Source: Pantoea sp. WMus005 (GTDB lineage Bacteria; Pseudomonadota; Gammaproteobacteria; Enterobacterales; Enterobacteriaceae). From it: a DNA stretch of 64,000 nucleotides. Below are positions 22,324 to 30,102 of this stretch, one piece after another. The notes under the pieces were generated by a model. That model searched no databases and was not told the DNA's origin. It was given only the letters and a program-made list of their open reading frames with translations. The stretch covers positions 372,001 through 436,000 of the forward strand of contig NZ_JACBXU010000003.1 of NCBI RefSeq assembly GCF_013415305.1, written 5' to 3'. The translations under genes were made by a program, and so were the position numbers. Position 1 is the first letter of the stretch, and each line of letters starts with the position of its first letter.

Positions 22324-22346
22324 GGGCCAGCAGACGGGTCTGGCCC
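22324..22346 (-). terminator. Terminator after the DUF1090 gene
   Basis: GGGCCAG / CTGGCCC stem just past the stop codon on the minus strand, followed by a weakly T-rich stretch. Confidence 0.55.
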
Positions 22347-22353
22347 GGAAGGA

Positions 22354-22743
22354 TTACTGATGCAGAGCCTGTTCGGCTTCTTTCAGCTCCTGGCGAGCGT
22401 TGACCAGTTTATCTTCACGCTTCTGGATTTTGCTGGCGCTGCGTCCTTCCGCTTTCGCTTTTGCCAGTTCCTGTTCGCGTTCCTGCACCTTAACCTTTTT
22501 CTCAGCTACTTTTTCCTGGCGCTGCTTTAACAGACTGCCTTCGGTGCAGTTCTGATTCACTTCGCGAAGGGCGGTCTCAAGGCCGGCAACCTGATGGGTA
22601 TTATTGTGCTGGCGGGCAAAAGAGAGCTGGGTCTCAATCTCCTGCTTTTTGGCGGCACAACCGGTCAGGGCAGACGCCGCATGAGCAGCAGTGAAAGTCA
22701 GTGGAAACAGGCAGAGGCTGAATGTCAGTAACGTTTTTTTCAT
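22354..22743 (-). CDS. DUF1090 (YqjC-like) periplasmic protein
   Basis: A 129-residue protein with signal peptide MKKTLLTFSLCLFPLTFTAAHA, followed by a small domain with two cysteines (TGCAAKKQEIETQLSFARQHN and NQNCTEGSLL) and a long charged helix rich in K, E, Q and R that should form a coiled coil. This is the DUF1090/YqjC layout. YqjC is linked to acid or envelope stress in E. coli, but the molecular role is unknown. It is monocistronic. Confidence 0.88.
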   Translation of the reverse strand: MKKTLLTFSLCLFPLTFTAAHAASALTGCAAKKQEIETQLSFARQHNNTHQVAGLETALREVNQNCTEGSLLKQRQEKVAEKKVKVQEREQELAKAKAEGRSASKIQKREDKLVNARQELKEAEQALHQ

Positions 22744-22864
22744 CGTAGTCTCGTCAATGAGTCAGGGTTGAGGCGTCAGTATACGCAGTCACCTTAAGTG
22801 ATTCTTAACGGGAAAAAATATTTACTGGAGCAGAAAAGCGGAGAGCAGAAGGAGCTGCCTGCTA

Positions 22865-23635
22865 TCAGGCAGCGCTGGAGGCGTCAGAGTGTGAATAATG
22901 CAGGTTACGATCAGGGCCACTAAGCATCACAGGATGACCATCCTGACTCTGCTGTTCGAAATAATCCTGCATCTGCTGACTAATCCCGGCCCCACACCAC
23001 ATTACATGATGCTGATGGAGTTCAGTTTTTATGGCGGGCAAGCCGGTCGCACGTGAGTCAACCGCAACATTAAAGCCCATCGCAGTAAGACGAATCGCTT
23101 CCAGCCAGATTTCAGTTTTATCAAGCACGCTCACCGCTTCCAGGAACAGAGGAATCGCAGATTCATTACGCGATGAAACGCGCATAACTTTGTCAGCCTG
23201 CTGCTTAACGGATTGCTCAAAACGATCAAGGCGTCGTGACGCTCCCCGACGGTGATCAGCATTAAGCCAGACACTCAGCGGCCGCAGCAGATTAATGATG
23301 AAATCATCACCGCTGTAGTTACTGGACATGTTATGCATCTGACGTGAAAGCGACAGCGGTGTGCCAAATTCCAGTTGCCAGAGCATGTCGCCTTTGCGCG
23401 CCGCCCAGCCATGCGTGATCACCGTTGAGGCGGCCAGCTGCCCCTGTCTGATTTCTTCGAGCGTGGCACCTGTGGCAGTTAAGCCAACCAGGGTATAGAT
23501 TTCGCTGAGGTGTTCATCACTCCAGCAATCCGGATTTTGCTGTGGCGTCAGCAAACCCTGCTTCATCCAGCGTTTAAGGTTCGCGGGATGGGCGCCCGTT
23601 ATGGCGCAAACAGTATCGGTAGTAAAAGAATGCAT
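22865..23635 (-). CDS. MerR-like helix-turn-helix regulator
   Basis: About 256 residues. The first 60 residues (TDTVCAITGAHPANLKRWMKQGLLTP...LSEIYTLVGLTATGATLEEIRQG) form a MerR-type winged helix. The remaining 190 residues are an unassigned ligand or dimer domain with some resemblance in layout to MlrA/CarH-like regulators, but no cobalamin-binding DxHxxG motif is present. I take the ATG at 23635, which has GAGGG at proper spacing, instead of the upstream ATG at 23740. Targets are unknown; no operon partner. Confidence 0.75.
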   Translation of the reverse strand: MHSFTTDTVCAITGAHPANLKRWMKQGLLTPQQNPDCWSDEHLSEIYTLVGLTATGATLEEIRQGQLAASTVITHGWAARKGDMLWQLEFGTPLSLSRQMHNMSSNYSGDDFIINLLRPLSVWLNADHRRGASRRLDRFEQSVKQQADKVMRVSSRNESAIPLFLEAVSVLDKTEIWLEAIRLTAMGFNVAVDSRATGLPAIKTELHQHHVMWCGAGISQQMQDYFEQQSQDGHPVMLSGPDRNLHYSHSDASSAA

Positions 23636-23992
23636 ATCGTGCCCTCTTTTGAGGGAAAGGCCGCCGACAGTAGCCGGGGATGAGCAACCACTATGAACCT
23701 TCTTACAGCCGATTAACAGGGAAAAGCAGTCTGAAATCAACGAACAGGCCCTGTTACGCTACGCTTATTCACCTTTATTCGCTGGTTAAATTCATGATGA
23801 TCAGAGGGTTAAAAGCGCCTCTGCAAGTCAAAAAAGACTGTGTATTTATTCAGTAAATATTCTTTACACAAACTGAACCGGTTATGAGCCTGATCTATCG
23901 TTTTTAAGAGCATGCCGACTCTTTTCCCTCTTACATCCGCCGATCAAATTGCTAAAATAGCGGGTTCTGATGATCAGGAGAAAGAGTGCCCA
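23636..23992. other. Intergenic region between divergent genes
   Basis: About 355 bp between the MerR-like regulator and the lipoprotein gene. AT-rich, must contain both divergent promoters; no clear palindrome or MerR-type 19-20 bp spacer promoter could be fixed. Confidence 0.4.
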
Positions 23993-24391
23993 ATGCGTTA
24001 TCGTTATACTCTCGCCGTTGTGACGGTTGCTGCTGTGCTGACCGGCTGCGCGAAGAAAAATGCCGCCGCCGATGCACAAAATGAATTTGCTGCTGGTCCG
24101 ACACAAATTGATGTCTCACACATTTTGACCCGCGCAGATGATGGCTCCAGTGTCTTCCTGACTGTAGATGGTAAAGACGCAGGCAGACTGCCTAACGGCG
24201 AAAGCATGCTGCTGCATGTTCCGGCCGGAAAGCATCAGATTGGTGGCTATGTGCCAACGCTGTTTGGTATGGGACGGGTTACCATTGCGCCGGTAGAAGT
24301 GACCACGTCACCGGAAGATGTCAAAAAAGTGGCTTATACAGTCACGCGCAACAAAGCTACCTTTGTTGAGAACAAGGGCGAGCAGGGCTGA
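23993..24391 (+). CDS. Small lipoprotein
   Basis: A 132-residue protein starting MRYRYTLAVVTVAAVLTGCAKK. The lipobox LTGC predicts cleavage and lipidation at the cysteine, and the following KK is compatible with outer-membrane sorting. The mature part contains SSVFLTVDGKDAGRLPNGESMLLHVPAGKHQIGGY, a pattern reminiscent of PEGA-like or DUF2846-like domains. The start codon was placed at the signal peptide; AGGAGAAAG lies upstream. Function unknown; it is monocistronic and ends in a shared hairpin. Confidence 0.82.
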   Translation: MRYRYTLAVVTVAAVLTGCAKKNAAADAQNEFAAGPTQIDVSHILTRADDGSSVFLTVDGKDAGRLPNGESMLLHVPAGKHQIGGYVPTLFGMGRVTIAPVEVTTSPEDVKKVAYTVTRNKATFVENKGEQG

Positions 24392-24401
24392 GCAGATAAC
24401 G

Positions 24402-24422
24402 GCGGAGAGCAGCGCTCTCCGC
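24402..24422. terminator. Shared hairpin between convergent genes
   Basis: GCGGAGAGC / GCTCTCCGC with a 3-nt loop, ten bases after the lipoprotein stop and just before the end of the convergent NTF2-like gene. No pronounced T-run. Confidence 0.6.
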
Positions 24423-24436
24423 TGAATGCGCCTCCG

Positions 24437-24910
24437 CTATAAGCCGAGTTCGCTTAGTGAAGGGTGGTCGTCAGGGCGCCGTCCCTGTGGCCAGTGAAAC
24501 AGCCGCTGTTCTTCACTGATTTTCAGATCATTAATGCTGGCAAAGCGCTGCATCATTAATCCCTGCTGATCAAACGCCCAGTTCTCGTTGCCGTAAGAGC
24601 GATACCACTGGTGCTCCTCGTCATGCCATTCATAGGCAAACCGCACCGCAATCCGGTTCTGGTCAAAACTCCATAACTCTTTGATCAGCCGATACTGCTG
24701 CTCCCGCTGCCATTTCTGCTGCAGGAAGGCGACAATGGCTGTCCGACCGGTCAGGAAAGTATCGCGATTACGCCACTGGCTTTCCGCTGAATAGGCCAGC
24801 GCAACGCGCTCAGGATCCCGGCTATTCCAGCCATCCTCAGCCAGCCGGACTTTTTCAATCGCCTGTTCGGGCCGGGTAAAGGGGGGTAAGGGCGGACGTG
24901 AATTTTCCAA
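24437..24910 (-). CDS. DUF1348 / NTF2-like protein with TTG start
   Basis: A 157-residue protein with the conserved DUF1348 opening ([39 protein letters not shown] in the first 45 residues), [16 protein letters not shown] and [14 protein letters not shown] motifs of the NTF2-like cone fold. The start is a TTG at 24910: it is preceded by AAGGAGAG at correct spacing and no ATG fits the family N-terminus. Substrate or function unknown. It lies 50 bp downstream of the lumazine synthase paralogue on the same strand and may be co-transcribed. Confidence 0.85.
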   Translation of the reverse strand: MENSRPPLPPFTRPEQAIEKVRLAEDGWNSRDPERVALAYSAESQWRNRDTFLTGRTAIVAFLQQKWQREQQYRLIKELWSFDQNRIAVRFAYEWHDEEHQWYRSYGNENWAFDQQGLMMQRFASINDLKISEEQRLFHWPQGRRPDDHPSLSELGL

Positions 24911-24960
24911 CTTTCTCTCCTTAACAACACAGGAAGATGCGTGAGCCGCATCCAGAATAA

Positions 24961-25395
24961 TCAGAGTTCCAGTGCGTGGATCTGGCAGACGGCACGCGCC
25001 GCTTCCTGACCTTTCTTCACGAAGTGCTGCGTATAGAAGTCGATAAACTCTGCTGATGGCTGGAAATTATGAGGCGTCAGGGACACCGAGAAAATGGGTA
25101 CGTTGGTCGCCAGTTGTGCCTTCATCAGACCACTGACCACCGCCTGTGCGACGAAATCATGGCGATAAATGCCACCATCGACGACCAGTGCCGCACAGAC
25201 AATCGCATCATAGTTGCCGGTCTGCGCCAGACGTTGCGCCAGCAGCGGCATTTCAAAAGCGCCCGGCACGTCCCATGTTTTCATCTCATATACCGCACCA
25301 CGGCTTTCCAGTTCCTGTTCGAAACCGGTAAGAACCTGATAAACGATCTCGCTGTGCCAGTTTGCTTTAATAAAGGCGACTTTCAACGGCTGCAT
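24961..25395 (-). CDS. ribH: 6,7-dimethyl-8-ribityllumazine synthase, type II (RibH2-like)
   Basis: A 144-residue lumazine synthase. [14 protein letters not shown], the [11 protein letters not shown] loop and the LTPHNF motif match type II enzymes such as Brucella RibH2 more closely than the enterobacterial RibE/RibH of the nusB operon. It would condense 5-amino-6-ribitylamino-uracil with dihydroxybutanone phosphate, the penultimate riboflavin step. The gene stands apart from other rib genes, so it is probably an extra paralogue. No FMN riboswitch is visible upstream. Confidence 0.88.
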   Translation of the reverse strand: MQPLKVAFIKANWHSEIVYQVLTGFEQELESRGAVYEMKTWDVPGAFEMPLLAQRLAQTGNYDAIVCAALVVDGGIYRHDFVAQAVVSGLMKAQLATNVPIFSVSLTPHNFQPSAEFIDFYTQHFVKKGQEAARAVCQIHALEL

Positions 25396-25776
25396 GACTT
25401 ACTCCTGTAAAAGGTGACACCCAGTGGTAACGGGCCAGATTGCGCCCCTGCACCCCGAATCAAAAAATAGTGTGCCTGACAGGTCAGTAACCTGCTGACA
25501 ACCTTCACTATACTGTAATGTAAAGAGTCTGTGTCCATCATTGTGATTATATGTAAATAACAGATGCCCTGATTACCTCTGTATGCTGCAGCAAAGGCAA
25601 GCAACGCGTGCTTTTCGGCGTTCAACACTCACTCCCCAGCGCCCCTCACTGACCTGTTTGCGTAATCGCTTCCAGTTACGTCACTGCTTAAATAAAATAC
25701 TGGATATTTGAACAGGTATTTGTATAATAAATGGACTGCCCGCCGGGTATTGGTAGCGTAAGTGAGGGGTGAACCC
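25396..25776. other. Intergenic region, no gene seen
   Basis: About 380 bp between ribH and the antirepressor gene, with divergent promoters expected. I compared the ribH side with FMN and other riboswitch consensus elements and found no match. No repeats or small ORF with support. Confidence 0.4.
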
Positions 25777-26484
25777 ATGATGATTTCGACTGAAAGCCTC
25801 AGGTCTCTGGAACAATCGGTCACAATGAGCAGCCGCGAGCTGGCTCAGATGACGGGTATTACGCACGGAGAAGTGAAGCGGTTAATCAAAAGTCTGGAGA
25901 CGGCTCAGCGTCTTTCCCAGCCACTCATCGTGAATGACTATGAGCGTGAAGGGGAAGTGCGTCAGGAGTACAGTCTGAACAAGCGTGACTCGCTGCTGGC
26001 TGTGGCGCGCCTGTCGCCGGGTTTCACTGCTGAAGTGCTGGATCGCTGGCAGGATCGCGAGAAAACTACCCATCTTCCTGACTTTACCAACCCGGCTGAA
26101 GCGGCTCGCGCGTGGGCAGAGCAATTTGAGCAGCGTCAGGCGGCAGAGCAGCAGCTGGCTCTCTCAGCTCCCAAGGCAGCGTTCTTTGATAACTTCGTCG
26201 AGGTCGATGACTGTCTTGGCTTTCGCCAGCTCTGCAAAATGCTGAAAGTGAAAGAGCCGGAATTCCGCCAGTTCCTGCTGGAGCGCAATATTATGTATCG
26301 CTCCAAAGGCACCCTGACGCCGCAGCACTATCATCTGCAGGCGGGCTACTTTACGCTGCATACCGGCACGGGCGAAAACCAGCACGCGTTCTCTCAGGCG
26401 CGCTTCACTTCTAAAGGGGTGAAATGGGTCGCCAGCCTGTGGGCAGGGCATCTCTCAGCTCAGCCTAAGGGCGCAGCCGCGTAA
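25777..26484 (+). CDS. Solitary phage antirepressor (KilAC domain)
   Basis: A 235-residue protein. The N-terminal 70 residues (TMSSRELAQMTGITHGEVKRLIKSL...YSLNKRDSLLAVARLSPGF) resemble the Rha/antirepressor N-domain, and the C-terminal 110 residues (FVEVDDCLGFRQLCKMLKVKEPEFRQFLLER...) are a KilAC/ANT domain. In phages such proteins relieve lysogenic repression. No integrase, repressor or structural genes surround it, so it seems a domesticated single gene. GAGGGG lies seven bases before the ATG at 25777. It is monocistronic with its own terminator. Confidence 0.82.
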   Translation: MMISTESLRSLEQSVTMSSRELAQMTGITHGEVKRLIKSLETAQRLSQPLIVNDYEREGEVRQEYSLNKRDSLLAVARLSPGFTAEVLDRWQDREKTTHLPDFTNPAEAARAWAEQFEQRQAAEQQLALSAPKAAFFDNFVEVDDCLGFRQLCKMLKVKEPEFRQFLLERNIMYRSKGTLTPQHYHLQAGYFTLHTGTGENQHAFSQARFTSKGVKWVASLWAGHLSAQPKGAAA

Positions 26485-26544
26485 TTGCGTCTCTGCAATT
26501 CCGGGGAATGCTGACGGGTGAGCGCAGGCTGAAAACGCAAATGT

Positions 26545-26575
26545 AAAAAAGGCCGCAACAGAGTGCGGCCTTTTT
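26545..26575. terminator. Bidirectional terminator between antirepressor and nlpA
   Basis: A-run, GGCCGCA / TGCGGCC stem with a 6-nt loop, and TTTTT. Lies between convergent genes and serves both. Confidence 0.88.
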
Positions 26576-26603
26576 GATCATTCAGGATCGATTAACGGGC
26601 GAA

Positions 26604-27401
26604 TTACCAGCCTTTAATCGCATCCCCTTTATAGACTTCTTCCGCTTTAGCCGCGACTTCCGGTGACTGCAGCGCAGCCTTCAGTTTCTGAATTTTATCG
26701 CTATCTTTATTGTCTTCACGTGATACCAGCGCATTCACGTAAGGCGACGAGGCACTTTCCATAAATAACCCATCACGGTGTGCTGACAATCCAGCCTGAG
26801 CCGAGAAGTTAGTATTAATGATCGACAGGCTGACGTTTGGATCATCCAGCGTGCGGGTCAGTTGGGGAGTGTCGACTTCAACCAGCTTCAGGTTTTTTGG
26901 ATTTTCGATGATATCCAGCGAAGTGGGTAAATAACCCACACCGTCTTTCAGTTTAATAAGTCCCTGCGCCTGCAGCAGCAACAGGCTGCGACCCAGCGTG
27001 GTGGCTTCGTTAGAGATGGTGATAGTGGCACCATTCTGCAGCTCACTGATGTTTTTGATTTTGTGCGAATAAGCCGCAATCGGGAAGACAAAGGTTTTAC
27101 CCACTACCGCGAACTTATAGCCTCGCTCTTTAGACTGTGACTCAAGATACGGCAGACTCTGGAAGGCGTTGGCATCGACTTCTTTGTTATTCAGCGCTTC
27201 ATTAGGCAGCACATAGTCATTGAAGTTAAGCACTTCAACATCGAGCTTGTATTTATCTTTAGCAACCTGCTGAACCACCTGCCAGATCGCTTCATCGGGC
27301 CCGGTATTAATCGCGACTTTAACTTTGTTATCGTCGTCTTTTGAACAGGCAGATAATAATAAAACAGAACTGGCGAGTAATGCCGTAAACAGACCTTTCA
27401 T
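26604..27401 (-). CDS. nlpA: MetQ/NlpA-family lipoprotein
   Basis: A 265-residue inner-membrane-anchored binding protein. The signal and lipobox read MKGLFTALLASSVLLLSACSKDDD, with aspartates after the cysteine favouring inner membrane retention. NTGPDEAIWQVVQQVAKDKYKLDVEV, NEALNNKEVDANAFQSLPYLE and the ...ATTLGRSLLLLQAQGLIKLKDG segment are diagnostic for the NlpA/MetQ family, which binds methionine. No MetN/MetI genes are adjacent, as with E. coli nlpA, so it may be an orphan that shares another transporter. The start has AGGGA upstream; the longer frame has no support. No MetJ box was found. Confidence 0.9.
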   Translation of the reverse strand: MKGLFTALLASSVLLLSACSKDDDNKVKVAINTGPDEAIWQVVQQVAKDKYKLDVEVLNFNDYVLPNEALNNKEVDANAFQSLPYLESQSKERGYKFAVVGKTFVFPIAAYSHKIKNISELQNGATITISNEATTLGRSLLLLQAQGLIKLKDGVGYLPTSLDIIENPKNLKLVEVDTPQLTRTLDDPNVSLSIINTNFSAQAGLSAHRDGLFMESASSPYVNALVSREDNKDSDKIQKLKAALQSPEVAAKAEEVYKGDAIKGW

Positions 27402-27666
27402 TATCAGAAATCCCTCAGATGGTTGATGGCTTAAAAGATAATACAGAACGCACAGGTTGCGTACTGACTGGGGAATATATCTTATAACCACAACACTGTT
27501 TTCGAACATTAATTAACCAGACTCTTAATGTTTCTCTGTACGTATTACGGGATTTAAAGGCCTTATCTTTCCGGTCAATAATCGCAACAGGCACCCATGT
27601 GATTTTCTTCTACGCTTATTAACGAGTCACTACTGGATTTCCATTGAATATTTACAGGGATTAATC

Positions 27667-28050
27667 ATGTCTAAGCAAGATAGCGGGATCACCGCAGTTG
27701 AAGTTATGCGCAGCAGTCAGGCCTGGAATGGTGAAGTTATTGAATCCTATCCTGCTGGCGAACCTGAAATCACGGTTATGCGGCTGTCACTGCCTGCTCA
27801 CACTTCATTGCCCTGGCACACCCATCCGATGCCGAATGCTGCGTTTATTCTTTCCGGCACCCTGATCGTTGAGGATAAAGAGAGCGGCGAGCAGCGTACA
27901 TTCCATGCGGGTGAAGCTCTCAATGAAACGGTCAACAGCGCGCATCGCGGCTATACCCTGGATGAGCCTGCCGAACTGGTGATCACCTATGCCGGAGTAA
28001 AAGGGCAGGAACTGACCGAGCCCTTGCCGGGCGAGCCGGAAGAGTTTTAA
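27667..28050 (+). CDS. Cupin-domain protein
   Basis: A 127-residue single cupin fold. Metal ligands are suggested by LPWHTHPMPNAAFILSGTLIVED (motif 1: two histidines and a glutamine/asparagine position) and the later NSAHRGYTLDEP (motif 2). No enzyme class can be given; such small cupins can be isomerases, dioxygenases or sensors. It converges on the ModA-like gene with only one base between the two stop codons. It has its own upstream region of about 260 bp shared divergently with nlpA. Confidence 0.82.
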   Translation: MSKQDSGITAVEVMRSSQAWNGEVIESYPAGEPEITVMRLSLPAHTSLPWHTHPMPNAAFILSGTLIVEDKESGEQRTFHAGEALNETVNSAHRGYTLDEPAELVITYAGVKGQELTEPLPGEPEEF

Positions 28051-28051
28051 A

Positions 28052-28777
28052 TCATGACGCCTCACGGCAGTGTCTCCCGCTGCCGTAAGGCAGCACTGTA
28101 GTAAACCCCGCTTCCTCAAGAACCGCTTTTGCCTGTTCCGAACGCAGAAACGCCGCCAGACGTCCCGCCTCTGGCGTGATAACCGCACAGGCATAGCGGG
28201 CGACGGGGTTAACAGCCTCTGGGATATCAATCACCGTCAGCCCGGTAATCTGACTCAGGGCATCCCGATAACTGGCATAACCGATAAACAGATCTGCCTG
28301 ATACGTGTTAATAACCCATTCCGCCGCGAGCCTGCCTGCGGGAATAGCTGCGGAATCCCGTCCGCCCACCAGCGGGATTGCGCGCTGTCGCACTGCTTTA
28401 CCCGCCTTGCCCATCCGGGTGAAAAGTACCTGCGCGTAATCTCCCGACGGATCGGCGGCTGGCGTGGAGGTTGCGATCCGCAGTGAGTCACGGGTGAGCA
28501 ACTGATACCAGTCATCTCCCGCCTGAAGCCGATCGCTGCGCACCGTGATGCAGAGCTTATTGGTCGCAAAAGAGATGATCGCCAGTGCCCGCCCGGCAGC
28601 CAGCAGTCTCTGCGGATGTGCCTCACTGGCGGAAGCAAAGAGATCGCAGGGCTCACCGGCTTCAATCTCTTCGCGCAGCAGACCGGCGGGGCCAAATCGG
28701 GTATCGACTGATTCCTGGAAGTGCGACATCAACGTGGGCCAGACTGTTTTCAGGCTACCCGCCGCCAGTACGCGCAT
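28052..28777 (-). CDS. ModA-like molybdate-binding protein without signal peptide
   Basis: A 241-residue type II binding-protein fold. LAAGSLKTVWPTL at the start and PCDLFASASEAHPQRL, ATSTPAADPSGDYAQVLF match ModA. ModA has LAAASLxxA in the mature N-terminus, and here that motif begins directly at the start codon, so there is no export signal. Its ATG overlaps the stop of the upstream molA-like gene (TAATG), so the two are translationally coupled. Possible roles are a cytoplasmic oxyanion store or sensor; this is inference. No permease or ATPase gene is adjacent. Confidence 0.8.
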   Translation of the reverse strand: MRVLAAGSLKTVWPTLMSHFQESVDTRFGPAGLLREEIEAGEPCDLFASASEAHPQRLLAAGRALAIISFATNKLCITVRSDRLQAGDDWYQLLTRDSLRIATSTPAADPSGDYAQVLFTRMGKAGKAVRQRAIPLVGGRDSAAIPAGRLAAEWVINTYQADLFIGYASYRDALSQITGLTVIDIPEAVNPVARYACAVITPEAGRLAAFLRSEQAKAVLEEAGFTTVLPYGSGRHCREAS

Positions 28778-29826
28778 TATTCGGGCCCCTGATATGTGGT
28801 GCGATAGAAGCGCTGATACCAGCGGTTAGCCAGCTGGTTCATGTCCACATCCTGAAACTTCTGCGGATAGAGTTTTTTCGCCATCCACACTTCGCCAATC
28901 CCCATCGCTTCCGGCATCGGATAACCCCAGGCTTTGGCGTAGTCCGGCATCAGCCAGACGCGATGATTTTTAACCGCGTCAATTGCCTGCCATTGCGGTG
29001 AGCTATTGATTTCATTCACAACAGCGGGATAGCGATTCTGAACAAAAATCACCTGCGGATCCCAGGCGATCACCTGCTCCATCGACACGGTTTTAAATCC
29101 TTGCACGGTCGCCGCAGCGACGTTGACCGCGCCCGCATGCAGCATCATCAGGCCGGTATATTTCCCTGAGCCATACGTGGTCAGTTCCGGATTGGCCATA
29201 TAGGCGCGAATACGTTTCTCCGACGGGATATCCTTCAGGCGGTCGCTGACAATTTTGCGCCCCTGATCGGTCGCCTCAATCAGCGCTTTCGCTTCTGCGG
29301 GTTTATTCACGATCTCGCCAATCAGCGTAATCCCTTCGCGCAGCCCTTTGTCGTAAGCCATCTCCTCGTCATCAAGCGTCGGATTCATTTTAGCTTTTTC
29401 ACCCGGCTGGTCATGACGCAGCGAAATAGCCACGACAGGGATCCCTAGCGCGGTAATGCTGTCGATCATCTCATGCGGCGCATAGTTGGTAACAAACACG
29501 ACCTGCGGATGCAGCGCCACCAGTTTTTCAGGATCGACATGCGTCAGATCGCCCAGCGTGGCTTTCTGCCTGAGTTCGGGAGCCAGACGGGCATAGCTGT
29601 CGCCGAGCTGCTGCTTCCAGTTCGCCATCAACCCCACGATTTTATCGGTGGCGTTCATCTGCACCAGCAGGTTGAGGGTCTGATGCTGGAGCACCACAAT
29701 GCGATCGACGTGGTCTGGAATCGTGACCTGGCGGCCAATCTGATCGGTAATCTGGCGTGATGCCTGGGAAGAGAGCGGAAGGAGTATCAGTAAACCGAGT
29801 GTGCATACCTGGCAGAAGCGCTTCAT
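28777..29826 (-). CDS. Periplasmic metal/oxyanion-binding protein (MolA/BtuF-like)
   Basis: A 349-residue type III binding protein with signal peptide MKRFCQVCTLGLLILLPLSSQA. DQIGRQVTIPDHVDRIVVLQHQ, LHPQVVFVTNY and WDPQVIFVQNRY are typical of the FepB/BtuF fold, and MolA of Haemophilus, which binds molybdate, shares this fold. The adjacent ModA-like gene and the ModE-like palindrome upstream favour molybdate or tungstate over iron-siderophore. Neither permease nor ATPase is encoded nearby, so the transporter would have to be elsewhere. Confidence 0.82.
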   Translation of the reverse strand: MKRFCQVCTLGLLILLPLSSQASRQITDQIGRQVTIPDHVDRIVVLQHQTLNLLVQMNATDKIVGLMANWKQQLGDSYARLAPELRQKATLGDLTHVDPEKLVALHPQVVFVTNYAPHEMIDSITALGIPVVAISLRHDQPGEKAKMNPTLDDEEMAYDKGLREGITLIGEIVNKPAEAKALIEATDQGRKIVSDRLKDIPSEKRIRAYMANPELTTYGSGKYTGLMMLHAGAVNVAAATVQGFKTVSMEQVIAWDPQVIFVQNRYPAVVNEINSSPQWQAIDAVKNHRVWLMPDYAKAWGYPMPEAMGIGEVWMAKKLYPQKFQDVDMNQLANRWYQRFYRTTYQGPE

Positions 29827-29841
29827 TAACTATCCTCAAAA

Positions 29842-29869
29842 ATCGTTATGCATGCGATTATATAGCGAT
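29842..29869 (-). promoter_or_regulatory. ModE-like operator
   Basis: ATCGTTAT and TATATAGCGAT form an imperfect inverted repeat (one mismatch in the outer 8 bp) with the ATCGnTAT half-sites described for ModE operators. It lies 16 bp upstream of the molA-like start, where a repressor would block transcription. Confidence 0.62.
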
Positions 29870-30102
29870 GGGTTGTGCACGTCACGATTTGGGTCATCAT
29901 TTTGGGAAAGCAGTATGAGGATAAATCAAATTGTTATAGATAAGACTCACGGTAATTCGACATTTTCCATTGCACGGTCAATAAAATCCTGAGCGAATCA
30001 TAATGATTTGCCGTTTTCCCTGTCTGTCATCAACTTTTGCATAATTGAAAATGCGTTAATCTGCGACCTCTAAGATTTCAGACCTGACAGGAAGTCAACT
30101 GT

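Noticed and set aside
25396..25560. Possible FMN riboswitch upstream of ribH
   Set aside because: I looked for the RFN conserved blocks (AGGGTGAAATTCCCGACC and later elements) on the minus strand; only isolated G-rich stretches are present.
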